Origin: Salinicola salarius
GTDB taxonomy: Bacteria; Pseudomonadota; Gammaproteobacteria; Pseudomonadales; Halomonadaceae
Assembly: GCF_003206135.1 (NCBI RefSeq)
Contig: NZ_PZJT01000013.1
Coordinates: 52,493-116,492 of the forward strand
Direction: 5' to 3'
Length of the DNA: 64,000 bases
The position numbers and the translations under genes are program-made. Positions 20,362 to 29,396 of the stretch are shown piece by piece (position 1 is the stretch's first letter; every line of letters starts with the position of its first letter). The notes below the pieces were generated by a model. The model saw nothing but the letters and a program-made list of their open reading frames with translations. It made no database searches and was not told where the DNA came from.

Positions 20362-23079
20362 CTACTCGCGTCCTTCGCCGGACTCGGCATCATCCTCGCC
20401 AGTGTCGACGGGCGGCGTCTCTTCCGCCAGATCCGCAGCGGCCCCGCCTTCCGCCATCTCTTCCTCGCTCGGCTCGTCCACACGAACCGTCTTGACCAGA
20501 CGCTCGTCGTCGCCGGTGCGAATCAGGGTGACGCCCTGGGTGTTACGCGAACTGACCGAGACTTCGGCCACGCGAGTACGCACCAGCGTGCCACGATCGG
20601 TGATCAGCATCATTTCATCGCTACTGCGAACCTGCATCGCCGCGACCAGCGAGCCATTGCGCGCGGTGGTCTGCATCGCGATCACGCCCTGGCCGCCACG
20701 CCCGCGAATCGGGAACTCCTCGAGTCGGGTGCGCTTGCCGTAGCCATTTTCCGACGCCGTCAGAATATAGATCTGCTCGTCGCCGCCGTTGCTGGCGCCA
20801 TCATTCCCGGCATCGGCCTCGCTGTCGGCGTCGGCATCCGCATCGATGGTCTGACTCTGCGGAATGATCAGACTGATCACCTCGGCGCCATCCAGCAGAC
20901 GCATGCCGCGCACGCCGCGGGCCGTTCGGCCCATCGCGCGGACGTTACCTTCCTCGAAGCGGATCGCCTTGCCGTTGGACGACAACAGCATGACGTGATC
21001 CGAGCCGGAAGTGATGGCGGCGCCAATCAGGCGATCGCCTTCATCGATATCGATGGCAATCAGACCCACGCTGCGCGGCCGCGAGAACTGGTCCAGCGAC
21101 GTCCGCTTGACCGTGCCGCTGGCGGTGGCAAAGAAGATGTAGCTGTCCGGGTTGTATTCGCGCACCGGCAGGATCGCGCTGATCGACTCGCCGGCATCCA
21201 GCGGCAGCAGGTTGACCAGCGGCTTGCCACGCGATCCGCGGCTGGCATTGGGCATTTCGTAGGTCTTGAGCCAGTACACCTTGCCGCGACTGGAGAACAG
21301 CAGCATGGTGTCGTGCGTCGAGGCCACCACCAGATGCTCGATGACGTCTTCGTCCTTCATGCTGGTGGCCGACTTGCCGCGTCCGCCCCGCTTCTGTGCC
21401 TGATAATCGGAGATCGGCTGCGTCTTGGCATAACCGCCGCGGGACAGCGTGACCACCATGTCTTCCTCGGCGATCAGATCTTCCATGGATAGGTCGAGAC
21501 GGCTGGTATGAATCTCGGTCCGGCGCGCGTCACCGTACTGGTCGCGGATCGCCTCCAGTTCCTCGCGGATCACCTCGAGCAGGCGATCCGGCGACGCCAG
21601 GATATGATTGAGTTCAGCGATGCGCTCGAGAATGCTCAGGTACTCGTCGAGCAGCTTCTCCGTTTCCAGACCGGTAAGGCGATGCAGACGCAGTTCGAGG
21701 ATCGCCTGGGCCTGTGCCGGAGAGAGCCGATACATGGCACTGTCGTCACTCAGGCCATAGCCCTCTTCGAGATCTTCCGGCTTGCAGGAAGTCGCGCCGG
21801 CGCGCTCGAGCATGCCGGTGACCTGCCCCGGCTGCCAGTCGCGGGCAAGCAGTTTTTCCTTCGCTTCGGCGGCGTTCGGCGAGGCCTTGATCAGTTCGAT
21901 CACCTCGTCGATATTGGAGATCGCGACGGTCAGGCCTTCGAGCAGATGCCCGCGTTCACGAGCCTTGCGGAGTTCGAACAGCGTGCGGCGAGTAACGACT
22001 TCACGCCGGTGCCGGACAAAGGCCTCGAGCAGTTGCTTGAGGTTCAGTGTCTTGGGCTGGCCGTCGTCGAGGGCGACGATATTGATCCCGAACACGTTCT
22101 CGAGCTGCGTGTGCGCGAACAGGTTGTTGACGACGACATCGCCGGATTCGCCACGCTTGACCTCGATCACCACGCGCAGCCCTTCCTTGTCGGACTCGTC
22201 GCGCAGCTCGGCGATACCCTCGATCCGCTTTTCCTTGACCAGCTCGGCGATCTTCTCGATCAGCCGCGCCTTGTTGACCTGGTAGGGAAGCTCGGTGATG
22301 ACGATGTGGTCACGACCGCTCTTCTTGTCGAACTCGACGGTATGCTTGGCGCGCACGTAGATGCGCCCGCGGCCGGTACGGTAGGCTTCGAGAATGCCGG
22401 CGCGACCGTTGATGATGCCGGCAGTGGGGAAGTCGGGCCCGGGGATGTACTCCATCAGGTCATCGACCGTCAGCGTGTAATCCTCGATCAGCGCCAGGCA
22501 ACCGTTGATCACCTCCACCATGTTGTGCGGCGGAATGTTGGTCGCCATGCCCACGGCGATACCGGAGGCACCGTTGATCAGCAGGTTCGGCACCTTGGTC
22601 GGCAGCACTTCGGGGATTCGCTCGGTGCCGTCGTAGTTGTCGACCCAGTCGACGGTATCCTTCTCGAGATCGGCGAGCAGTTCATGCGACAGGCGTGCCA
22701 TGCGAACTTCGGTGTAACGCATTGCCGCCGCGTTATCGCCGTCGATGGACCCGAAGTTGCCCTGACCGTCGATCAATACGTGGCGCATCGAGAAGTGCTG
22801 CGCCATGCGCACGATGGTGTCGTAGACCGCGCTGTCGCCGTGGGGATGATATTTACCGATGACATCGCCGACCACGCGCGCCGACTTCTTGTATGGCTTG
22901 TTCCAGTCATTGCCAAGCTCGTGCATCGCGTAGAGCACGCGACGGTGGACCGGCTTCAAGCCATCGCGGACATCGGGTAGCGCGCGCCCGATGATGACGC
23001 TCATCGCATAGTCCAGATAGGACTGCTTGAGTTCGTCCTCGATGTTGACTGGCAGAATCTCTCTGGCGATATCACCCAT
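20362..23079 (-). CDS. gyrA: DNA gyrase subunit A
   Basis: A 905-residue type II topoisomerase subunit, somewhat longer than E. coli GyrA. The quinolone-resistance region reads [17 protein letters not shown], keeping Ser83 and Asp87 (E. coli numbering), which is the sensitive form. The catalytic Tyr122 is in [11 protein letters not shown]. The GyrA-box is QKRGGRGK. In the C-terminal beta-pinwheel an acidic, Ala-rich insert (about 25 residues after [17 protein letters not shown]) and a long acidic tail are present. It is transcribed alone and preceded by a strong hairpin at 23101-23133. Confidence 0.98.
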   Translation of the reverse strand: MGDIAREILPVNIEDELKQSYLDYAMSVIIGRALPDVRDGLKPVHRRVLYAMHELGNDWNKPYKKSARVVGDVIGKYHPHGDSAVYDTIVRMAQHFSMRHVLIDGQGNFGSIDGDNAAAMRYTEVRMARLSHELLADLEKDTVDWVDNYDGTERIPEVLPTKVPNLLINGASGIAVGMATNIPPHNMVEVINGCLALIEDYTLTVDDLMEYIPGPDFPTAGIINGRAGILEAYRTGRGRIYVRAKHTVEFDKKSGRDHIVITELPYQVNKARLIEKIAELVKEKRIEGIAELRDESDKEGLRVVIEVKRGESGDVVVNNLFAHTQLENVFGINIVALDDGQPKTLNLKQLLEAFVRHRREVVTRRTLFELRKARERGHLLEGLTVAISNIDEVIELIKASPNAAEAKEKLLARDWQPGQVTGMLERAGATSCKPEDLEEGYGLSDDSAMYRLSPAQAQAILELRLHRLTGLETEKLLDEYLSILERIAELNHILASPDRLLEVIREELEAIRDQYGDARRTEIHTSRLDLSMEDLIAEEDMVVTLSRGGYAKTQPISDYQAQKRGGRGKSATSMKDEDVIEHLVVASTHDTMLLFSSRGKVYWLKTYEMPNASRGSRGKPLVNLLPLDAGESISAILPVREYNPDSYIFFATASGTVKRTSLDQFSRPRSVGLIAIDIDEGDRLIGAAITSGSDHVMLLSSNGKAIRFEEGNVRAMGRTARGVRGMRLLDGAEVISLIIPQSQTIDADADADSEADAGNDGASNGGDEQIYILTASENGYGKRTRLEEFPIRGRGGQGVIAMQTTARNGSLVAAMQVRSSDEMMLITDRGTLVRTRVAEVSVSSRNTQGVTLIRTGDDERLVKTVRVDEPSEEEMAEGGAAADLAEETPPVDTGEDDAESGEGRE

Positions 23080-23100
23080 GGGTCGTCAAATCCTTTGCAC

Positions 23101-23133
23101 CGCTGCCACGCCCGGAGTCCGGCCGTGGCAGCG
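23101..23133 (-). promoter_or_regulatory. Strong hairpin in the gyrA leader
   Basis: A 33-bp inverted repeat: arms CGCTGCCACGCCCGG and CCGGCCGTGGCAGCG with a 3-base loop and one mismatch, ending 21 bp before the gyrA ATG. No T-run follows on the minus strand, so it is not an ordinary terminator of the upstream thioesterase gene. It may stabilise or regulate gyrA mRNA. Confidence 0.6.
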
Positions 23134-23240
23134 TTAATAAAGCCCTGGCTAGGCGGCCAAGTGGCTCAGCCACACAATCACGGGATCATACCATTTCAGG
23201 GACTTCAAAGGCAGGCGTTGACGCGCTTTGACCCGGTTTT

Positions 23241-23672
23241 CTACTTCGTTTCAGCCACATCGACGACCAAGGGTCCCAATCGCTCCGCCCATTCCCCTTC
23301 CATCGGGATCACCTGGCCGCTTTGCTGGTCCAGCAACACGAAGGTCAGCTTAGCCGATGCGACCAGCTCACCGCTGCCGACATGGGTAATGCGATGACCG
23401 ACCACCCCGCTGCGCCCGCCAAGCCGGGTCAGGCAGGTCTCGACCTCGAGGTCGTCGTTCATGACGGCCGCGCGCCGGTAATCGATATTGAGATTGACCG
23501 CGACCAGCGCCACGCCTCTTGCCAAGCCTTCGGCAAACTCCGGGTGCGCGTCGACATAGGCCCAGCGCCCTTCTTCCAGAAACTCCAGATAGCGGGCGTG
23601 ATTGACGTGACCGTAGCCATCGAGATGAAAGCCGCGAACGCGCACGGCAGTCACGGTAGTGCGTGAATCCAT
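23241..23672 (-). CDS. Acyl-CoA thioesterase, hot-dog fold (YbgC/4HBT-like)
   Basis: A 143-residue single hot-dog domain enzyme. The N-terminal motif GYGHVNHARYLEFLEEGR has the conserved Asn-His and Glu positions of 4HBT/YbgC-type thioesterases, with Asn/His replacing the usual Asp. The rest (EVETCLTRLGGRSGVVGHRI; ASAKLTFVLLD) follows the fold. The start has AGGAG 7 bases before it. The true substrate is unknown. It is divergent from rdgC, with a seven-copy heptamer array in the gap. Confidence 0.88.
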   Translation of the reverse strand: MDSRTTVTAVRVRGFHLDGYGHVNHARYLEFLEEGRWAYVDAHPEFAEGLARGVALVAVNLNIDYRRAAVMNDDLEVETCLTRLGGRSGVVGHRITHVGSGELVASAKLTFVLLDQQSGQVIPMEGEWAERLGPLVVDVAETK

Positions 23673-23703
23673 GGAATCTCTCCTGTTGGTGCAAAGTCTC
23701 GCC

Positions 23704-23752
23704 GTAGCTCGTAGCTCGTAGCTCGTAGCTCGTAGCTCGTAGCTCGTAGCTC
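23704..23752. repeat. Seven perfect GTAGCTC (GAGCTAC) heptamers
   Basis: Exactly seven tandem copies of a 7-bp unit with no mismatch (49 bp), in the 189-bp gap between the divergent thioesterase and rdgC genes and 31 bp upstream of the thioesterase start. The same unit recurs at 35567-35573 and 35613-35633. Read in frame on the minus strand it would give a Ser-Tyr-Glu-Leu-Arg-Ala-Thr repeat, often mis-annotated as protein. Confidence 0.98.
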
Positions 23753-23861
23753 GAAAACATACGCCCGTTTTAAACAGACGCGCAAATATCGACGCGCAAC
23801 CTTGGTGGTAACACCTGGGTCGTTTCGCCATAATATGCCTCCTTTCAAACGGATCGGGCGC

Positions 23862-24788
23862 ATGTGGTTCAAGCATTGTCATCTGTATCGCTGCCATGAC
23901 ACCGAGGTTCTCTCCGTCGAGGATCTGGAAACCGCGCTGGCAGAATTTGCGTTTCGCCCCGTCTCCCCGCGTGAAGCACGCCGGGTTGGCTGGAGCGCAC
24001 CGGCCGGCCGCCGCAGCGAACAACGCGTACACGAAATTCAGGGGCATCGACTGCTGTCGATGCTGCGTCAGGAGCGTCTGCTGCCGGCCGCGGTCGTCAA
24101 TGACGAAGTCAACGAGCGTAGCGAGGCACGCGAGCAGGCCGAAGGGCAGCCACTCTCGCGCCGGGAGCGCCAACTGCTCAAGGAGCAGGTGATGGAGGAA
24201 CTGCTGCCGCAGGCCTTCACCCGGACGCAGCGCGTCGAACTGTGGTGGGACACCCGCAAGCAGCTGATCGGCATCAACGCCTCCAGCCGCAAGCGTGCCG
24301 AAGAAGTGCTCGATCTGCTGCGTCAGACGCTCGGCTCGTTGAAGGTGACACCGCTGGCGACGAAAACGCCGCCCTCTCGCGGCATGACCCAGTGGTTGAG
24401 CGACCCCGCCAGCCGCCCCGCCAGCCTGCTGCTCGGCGATCAGGTCGAGCTGCGTGCCGCCGAGGACGACGGCGTGCTGCGCGCGCGCCAGGTCGATCTC
24501 GACAGCGAAGAGATCCAGTCGCTGCTCGAAAACGGACGCCAGGCTAGCCAGCTCAGCCTGGGCAGCGAAGGTCAGCTCCGCGTGATGCTGCATGACGACC
24601 TGGCGCTCAAGTCGCTGCAGTTCGACGACGCCCTGCTGGACGAAGCCAGCCAGAGCGACGACGGCGACGACCCGATCGTCAGCCTCGAGACCGATTTCGC
24701 CCTGATGTCCCAGACCTTGGCCACCTTCGTCACCCAACTGATCGAATGGCTGGGTGGCGAAGCCGACCCGGCAGCCCCGACACCATGA
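23862..24788 (+). CDS. rdgC: Recombination-associated protein RdgC
   Basis: A 308-residue ring-forming, sequence-independent DNA-binding protein that restrains RecA. It starts MWFKHCHLYR as in most RdgC proteins, has the conserved FRPVSPREARRVGWSAP region near residue 30, and LWWDTRKQLIGINASSRKRAEE in the middle (parts of longer conserved blocks). The ATG at 23862 is chosen to match the family N-terminus; the Shine-Dalgarno is weak. It overlaps the next gene by ATGA. Confidence 0.96.
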   Translation: MWFKHCHLYRCHDTEVLSVEDLETALAEFAFRPVSPREARRVGWSAPAGRRSEQRVHEIQGHRLLSMLRQERLLPAAVVNDEVNERSEAREQAEGQPLSRRERQLLKEQVMEELLPQAFTRTQRVELWWDTRKQLIGINASSRKRAEEVLDLLRQTLGSLKVTPLATKTPPSRGMTQWLSDPASRPASLLLGDQVELRAAEDDGVLRARQVDLDSEEIQSLLENGRQASQLSLGSEGQLRVMLHDDLALKSLQFDDALLDEASQSDDGDDPIVSLETDFALMSQTLATFVTQLIEWLGGEADPAAPTP

Positions 24789-26044
24789 CGCTCCGTTTCG
24801 ATACCGACAAAGGCGCAGCCCCCTCCCAGGGCACCGCGACCGGCAATTCGCATGGCAATCCGCACAGCGCCGAAGCGGCGATCGATCTCGATCGCTTTGC
24901 CGACATCCGCCCCTATCACGATGAAGAGGTAGCAGCGGTACTGGCCCGGCTGGCGCATGACAGCGAACTGCTGGATGCGATCACCCGCTACCGCCTGCCG
25001 CGGCTGTCGCGCTTCGCCCCGCCGCTGGCGCGCAAGCTGGCCAGCTTCCGGATCCAGCGCGAGGTCCGCAACGTCTCGACGGTACGCGACTTCCAGTTGC
25101 GCATTGCCGACTACATGGCGCACATGATCGGCAGCACCACCCGAGGGTTCGAAGTCGAAGGTCTGGATCGGCTGTCGCCGGATCAGGCCTATCTGTTCAT
25201 CGGCAATCATCGCGATATCGCCCTCGACCCGGCCTTCGTCAACTACGCGCTCTATACGGCAGGGCATGACACCGTCCGTATCGCCATTGGCGACAACCTG
25301 CTGCAGAAGCCGTTCGTGACCGACCTGATGCGGCTCAACAAGAGCTTCATCGTGCCGCGCTCGGTCAAGGGCAAACGGGCGATGCTGGCAGCGTATCAGT
25401 CGCTCTCCGGTTATATCCGTCACTCGATCACCGACGACAATCACTCGGTCTGGCTGGCCCAGCGGGAAGGCCGGGCCAAGGATGGCGTCGACCGCACCGA
25501 CAGCGCCATCGTCAAGATGCTGTCCATGGCACGGCGTCTGGAAGAGGGCGACAGCGATATCGGCGCCGCCGTGCGCGAGCTCAAGATCGTGCCGGTCTCG
25601 ATCAGCTACGAGTACGACCCCTGCGCCATCAACAAGGCTCGCGAGCTGCATGCCAAGGAGACCGACGGCGCCTACAAGAAGGTGGAGTTCGAGGATATCC
25701 TCTCCATTGTCGCCGGGATTACCGGCGACAAGGGTCGCGTCAAGCTGGTATTCGGCACGCCGCTCTCGGCGGATTTCGACAACGCCGATGATGTTGCCGC
25801 AGAGATCGACCGCCAGGTGCTGGAAAACTACCCGATCTTCCCCAGCCATCGGCTCGCGCTGGCCGAAACCGGCCTGGCACCGGATCTGGTCGACCTTTCC
25901 GGCGTGACAGCGGGCGATCGCGAGCGGTTCCAGGCGCAGCTATCCCAGGTGCCGGACGAACTCCGTCACTGGTGGCTGATGCAGTACGCCAATCCCATTC
26001 TGAACCGCGCCGGCCGAGCCCACGGTCGGGAAGCCCAGTCCTGA
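24785..26044 (+). CDS. Glycerol-3-phosphate/lysophosphatidate-type acyltransferase
   Basis: A 419-residue protein with a PlsC-like acyltransferase domain. The NHxxxxD box is the variant NHRDIALDPAF (about residues 140-150), followed by the substrate motif FIVPRSVKGKRAM and an EG-type box near WLAQREGRAKDG. It lacks obvious membrane spans, like the large cytoplasmic 1-acyl-glycerol-3-phosphate acyltransferase-like proteins. It is co-translated with rdgC (ATGA overlap), a pairing I cannot explain. The exact acyl donor and acceptor are unknown. Confidence 0.8.
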   Translation: MTLRFDTDKGAAPSQGTATGNSHGNPHSAEAAIDLDRFADIRPYHDEEVAAVLARLAHDSELLDAITRYRLPRLSRFAPPLARKLASFRIQREVRNVSTVRDFQLRIADYMAHMIGSTTRGFEVEGLDRLSPDQAYLFIGNHRDIALDPAFVNYALYTAGHDTVRIAIGDNLLQKPFVTDLMRLNKSFIVPRSVKGKRAMLAAYQSLSGYIRHSITDDNHSVWLAQREGRAKDGVDRTDSAIVKMLSMARRLEEGDSDIGAAVRELKIVPVSISYEYDPCAINKARELHAKETDGAYKKVEFEDILSIVAGITGDKGRVKLVFGTPLSADFDNADDVAAEIDRQVLENYPIFPSHRLALAETGLAPDLVDLSGVTAGDRERFQAQLSQVPDELRHWWLMQYANPILNRAGRAHGREAQS

Positions 26045-26341
26045 TCCCCGCATACCGTTGACCCAACCGCCATCGCTCCTTGCAATGGCGGTTTTCCTGA
26101 TGCCTCGCCCCTTCTCCGCACCCGCTACCCAGCCTTCCTTTTCTATCGAATCGAATCGAATCGAATCGAATCGAACCAAATCGAACCGAACCAAACCGAG
26201 CCGAACCCGACTCGGCCAAAAATAGCTTCCCTACCCTGACTTTATCGCTGTCCGTCGATCCCGTACTGGCGTGATCGCAGCAAGTTTCTTAAAATGAGCT
26301 TAAACTTAGTCAGCTAATTAGTATCTTTATCGTTTCCAGCC
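26045..26341. other. 297-bp intergenic region with a pentamer microsatellite
   Basis: No gene seen. It holds a GC-rich stretch after the acyltransferase, the pentanucleotide array at 26146-26210, and an AT-rich upstream region (26280-26335) that should contain the promoter of the kinase-like gene. No -35/-10 pair could be fixed confidently. Confidence 0.6.
26146..26210. repeat. TCGAA pentanucleotide repeat
   Basis: Six perfect TCGAA units followed by seven diverged pentamers of pattern YCRAR (CCAAA, TCGAA, CCGAA, CCAAA and so on), a decaying microsatellite of about 65 bp in a non-coding region. Confidence 0.95.
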
Positions 26342-27145
26342 ATGAATTCTCCTCTCGATTCCGCCACCACTTCCCCGGCCGAGGCCAGAACGCTCGATGC
26401 CGATGCCGTTCTCTCAGCCACCCAAACGCCATATCCAGCACCGGAAACGCCAACACCGTCAGCAGACCCATTTCCAACGATCCTGACGCCACCGCTGATC
26501 ACGCCAAGGACACTGCAACGTGGCGAAGGTCTGCTCAAGGCCGATGTCGTCCTCAAGACCCATGCGGGCCAGCCCGTGATCTGCAAGGACTACGGCCGCT
26601 ACGCCGGCAGCTGGCTGGCAATTCCCGCACGCCTGCTGCTGCGCCACGAGGCACGCATTCTGGAACGCCTGCGCCACTGGCCTCACGCGCCCAAGGTGGT
26701 CGGTCAGGTCGGCAAGCTCGCGTTATTGCTGGAGTACGTGCCCGGCGAGATGCTGAGCGAAGCGGCAGATCCCACGAGCCCGATCTACTTCGCCCAGTTG
26801 ATGACCGTGCTGACCTCCCTGCACCGCAGCTCGATCGTGCATAACGACATACGAGGTTCCAACATCATCGTGAGCCGGGGTCGCGTGGTGCTGATCGATT
26901 TTGCCTCGGCGATCTATCTGCCCGGCGGGCGACTGCTGCGCTTTCTGCTCCGCCCTCTGCGGCGCAGCGACCTCGCCGGCGGGCTCAAGCTCAAGGCCCG
27001 GCTGACCGGCGAAGCCCTCACGCCGGAGGAGGCTCGCCTGCGTCGCAAACCGGCCTGGATCAGAGGTCTCCAGCACACCTGGAAACGCCGCTTGCTACCC
27101 CGGCTCAAGCGCCATTCGCACCAGCGCCGCGATGAAGCCCGGTGA
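26342..27145 (+). CDS. Protein-kinase-fold protein (RIO/WaaP-like)
   Basis: A 267-residue protein with a low-complexity Pro/Thr/Ala-rich N-terminus (about 55 residues) and a minimal kinase fold. VICKDYGRYAG carries the likely ATP lysine. The catalytic loop is HNDIRGSNIIV, matching HxDxxxxN, followed by the metal site VLIDFASAI (DFA in place of DFG). This arrangement is seen in LPS core kinases (WaaP/KdkA) and small RIO-like proteins. The tail is basic. The substrate is unknown. It is probably monocistronic, between an intergenic microsatellite and the convergent trkH. Confidence 0.7.
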   Translation: MNSPLDSATTSPAEARTLDADAVLSATQTPYPAPETPTPSADPFPTILTPPLITPRTLQRGEGLLKADVVLKTHAGQPVICKDYGRYAGSWLAIPARLLLRHEARILERLRHWPHAPKVVGQVGKLALLLEYVPGEMLSEAADPTSPIYFAQLMTVLTSLHRSSIVHNDIRGSNIIVSRGRVVLIDFASAIYLPGGRLLRFLLRPLRRSDLAGGLKLKARLTGEALTPEEARLRRKPAWIRGLQHTWKRRLLPRLKRHSHQRRDEAR

Positions 27146-27179
27146 ACTCACGCTGCGTTGATACTCGACGCTCTCCTGC

Positions 27180-28631
27180 CTACTTGCGCCAGAAGAACGG
27201 CATCAGCAGCACCAGCACGGTGAGGATTTCCAGACGCCCCATCAGCATGCCCAGGCAAAGCAACCATTTGGCGGCAGCCGGCAGGCTGGCGAAATTGCCG
27301 GCCGGGCCAATGGTATTGCCCAACCCTGGGCCGACGTTGTTGAGCGCCGTGGCCGCGCCGGTGATCGCCGTGACCATGTCCAGCCCCAGCGCCGCCAGTG
27401 CCAGGGAAAGCACCGCCACGGTGAGAAAGAAGAAGAACGAAAAGGCGATGACCGCGCGCACCACCTCGTCGTTGAGCCTTCGGCCGTTGTAGCGCTGGGC
27501 GAACACGCCGCTCGGATGGACCAGATAGCGCAGCTGATTGACCAGCAGCAGGCCGCCGATCTGGAAGCGGAAGATCTTCATGCCACCGCTGGTCGAACCG
27601 CTACAACCGCCAATGAAAGTGATGAAGAAGAATGTGGTGACCGCCAGCGGCCCCCATAGCGAATAGTCCTCGCTGGCGTAGCCGGTGGTCGTCACCACCG
27701 AAATCACATTGAAAGCGACTGCCGTCAGCGCCTCGAAGGGCGCTTCGGAAAACGCCAGGACCCGATAGGTCGTCAGCGCCACGATCACGACGACCAGCAA
27801 CCCGACCAGCCCTCGCACCTGCTGGTCCTGCCACAGCGCGCCACGACTATCGCGCAGCAGCCGGATGTAGAGCACGAACGGCAAGGCTCCGGCCAGCATG
27901 AACGCACAGCCCAGCCACAGGATCAGCGGCTGGTCACGATAGATACCGAACGAGGCGTCATAGTTGGCAAAGCCGCCAGTGGAGACCGAACTCATCGCAT
28001 GGACGATGGCATCCAGCGTGCCCATGCCCGCCAGCCGGTAGCTCAGGATCGCTGCCAGCGTGAAGCCGAGATAGATGAACGTCGAGGCCTTGGCGATACC
28101 CCCAGCCCGAGGCAGCACCTTGTCCGACCAGTCCGAAGACTCGGTCTGGAACAGCCGCATGCCGCCGACCTTCAGAAACGGCAGGATCGCGATCGCCATC
28201 ACGATGATGCCGATACCGCCCAGCCACTGCATCAGCCCGCGCCACAACTTGAGCCCATCGGACAGATTCTCGATACCGACGAGCACGGTGGAACCCGTCG
28301 TGGTGATCGCCGAGACCGACTCGAACACCGCATCGGTGAACGACAGCTGCGGCGCACCCAGCACCAGCGGCAGGCTGGCGAAGGCGCTGATCGCCGCCCA
28401 GCTCGACGTGGTCAGGATGAACATGTGGCGCGTCTTCAACTCCACCGGCGTACGCCAGGTCCACGCCAGCAGCGATAGCGACACCACCAGCGCGAGCGCC
28501 ATCGACTCGAGAAACGCCCACAGGTCCGGATCGTTCTCGAGCCCCAGCAGCACCACCGGTGGCACCATGAATAGCGACAGCACGATCAACAGCAGCGCCA
28601 GAATCTTGAAAATTGGCTTGGCGTCTTGCAA
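27180..28631 (-). CDS. trkH: Trk potassium uptake channel subunit TrkH
   Basis: A 483-residue K+-translocating membrane protein with the four selectivity-filter repeats of the TrkH/KtrB family: ITTTGSTV, SSVSTGGFANYD, VVTTTGYASED and LNNVGPGLG. The GGCSGSTSGGMKIFR segment before the third long helix is typical. It needs the NAD-binding subunit TrkA, not in this window. K+ import by Trk systems is the first response to osmotic upshift in halophilic Halomonadaceae, which carry TrkH and TrkI paralogues. I cannot tell which paralogue this is. Confidence 0.95.
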   Translation of the reverse strand: MQDAKPIFKILALLLIVLSLFMVPPVVLLGLENDPDLWAFLESMALALVVSLSLLAWTWRTPVELKTRHMFILTTSSWAAISAFASLPLVLGAPQLSFTDAVFESVSAITTTGSTVLVGIENLSDGLKLWRGLMQWLGGIGIIVMAIAILPFLKVGGMRLFQTESSDWSDKVLPRAGGIAKASTFIYLGFTLAAILSYRLAGMGTLDAIVHAMSSVSTGGFANYDASFGIYRDQPLILWLGCAFMLAGALPFVLYIRLLRDSRGALWQDQQVRGLVGLLVVVIVALTTYRVLAFSEAPFEALTAVAFNVISVVTTTGYASEDYSLWGPLAVTTFFFITFIGGCSGSTSGGMKIFRFQIGGLLLVNQLRYLVHPSGVFAQRYNGRRLNDEVVRAVIAFSFFFFLTVAVLSLALAALGLDMVTAITGAATALNNVGPGLGNTIGPAGNFASLPAAAKWLLCLGMLMGRLEILTVLVLLMPFFWRK

Positions 28632-29011
28632 GACTTCCTCCCGGTCTTCGTCACGCGAGCTCGACTGGCGCTATCCGACCGCACTGCGGCCGAGTCCAAC
28701 CCTACTGCATTCGCTATTGTCATTCGGCCGACGACATCCCCCGCCGAACGAATCGGAGCGATGATAGGCCATCCCGCCGTGCAAGACACGACTCGGCCTG
28801 CATTTCGCATCCGCCGTTCTCGCCCGGCCCATGAACCATGGTTCATCGACCGCACCGACTCTGGCCGCGCAGCGAGATGTGCTATGGTGGCGCCATCGCA
28901 ACGCAGGCGCGCCGGCCCGGCGTTGAAAGCTACGACGAACATTCATCTCGACGACGAGCCGGCGCCGAGACAGGCCGAATATTACAAGCTAGTCACTGGA
29001 GGAAAGCCCCC
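28632..29011. other. 380-bp divergent intergenic region, trkH / small acidic protein
   Basis: No gene is supported here. It is the promoter region of trkH (leftward) and of the 94-residue protein (rightward). Its one clear structure is the perfect 16-bp palindrome at 28831-28846. Weak open frames exist on both strands but lack ribosome sites and family features. Confidence 0.6.
28831..28846. promoter_or_regulatory. Perfect 16-bp palindrome, candidate operator
   Basis: ATGAACCATGGTTCAT is fully self-complementary. It lies midway between the divergent trkH and the 29012 gene, as expected for a dimeric repressor or activator site. No regulator is identified. Confidence 0.4.
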
Positions 29012-29296
29012 ATGAGTTCCGCCTCGGAAATGCAGAAGACTCGCGTCATTCAGGAGCTTCGCGCCTTTATCAAGAAACTGCTGCAGGAGCCCGGCATTCT
29101 CGAGAGCTCTCTGGCCATCGCCAAGCGCCACTCCGACGGCAGCAACGACGCCCAGGCCTGGGCGACCATCGCCAACGAGATTTCGGATACTACCAGCGTG
29201 CATATTCCGGAAGACCCGGCCGAGCACTCGGAGGCGGATCGGCTGTTTCTGGAGGTGTTGAGGGAGGTCGTGGGGGAAGAGAAGGCGTTGTATTGA
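29012..29296 (+). CDS. Unrecognised small acidic protein, 94 aa
   Basis: I do not recognise this family. The start is well supported by GGAGG 9 bases upstream. The protein is soluble, with no signal peptide or membrane span. It has an N-terminal helical region (KTRVIQELRAFIKKLL), a polar middle (KRHSDGSNDAQAWATI) and an acidic C-terminus (LFLEVLREVVGEEKALY). Codon use matches neighbouring genes. It stands alone between trkH and pilA, divergent from trkH, and shares its promoter region with it. Confidence 0.75.
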   Translation: MSSASEMQKTRVIQELRAFIKKLLQEPGILESSLAIAKRHSDGSNDAQAWATIANEISDTTSVHIPEDPAEHSEADRLFLEVLREVVGEEKALY

Positions 29297-29366
29297 GCTG
29301 GAAGCTTTAAGCTGGAATCTGTAAGAGGAAGAGAAAAGAAGATAGAGGGAAGAAGGAAGAGTCGAA
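29297..29366. repeat. Degenerate AAGCTGGAA-type repeats and purine tract
   Basis: Immediately after the stop codon come imperfect copies of a GCTGGAA/AGCTTTAA-like unit, then a nearly uninterrupted purine stretch on the plus strand (about 29321-29366). No gene is present. Confidence 0.5.
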
Positions 29367-29367
29367 A

Positions 29368-29387
29368 GGGCCGGCGAATGCCGGCCC
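29368..29387 (-). terminator. pilA terminator
   Basis: Perfect 8-bp arms GGGCCGGC and GCCGGCCC with a 4-base loop. On the minus strand it is followed by TTTCGACTCTT, which fits termination of pilA, whose stop is 9 bp upstream. Confidence 0.75.
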
Positions 29388-29396
29388 GATATTACA

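Noticed and set aside
23704..23752. CRISPR or iteron origin
   Set aside because: The units are 7 bp with no spacers and no replication gene nearby.
23673..24737. Upstream extension of the thioesterase frame to 498 residues, including a Ser-Tyr-Glu-Leu-Arg-Ala-Thr repeat
   Set aside because: The extension runs through the heptamer array and antisense to rdgC. AGGAG directly before the ATG at 23672 marks the true start.
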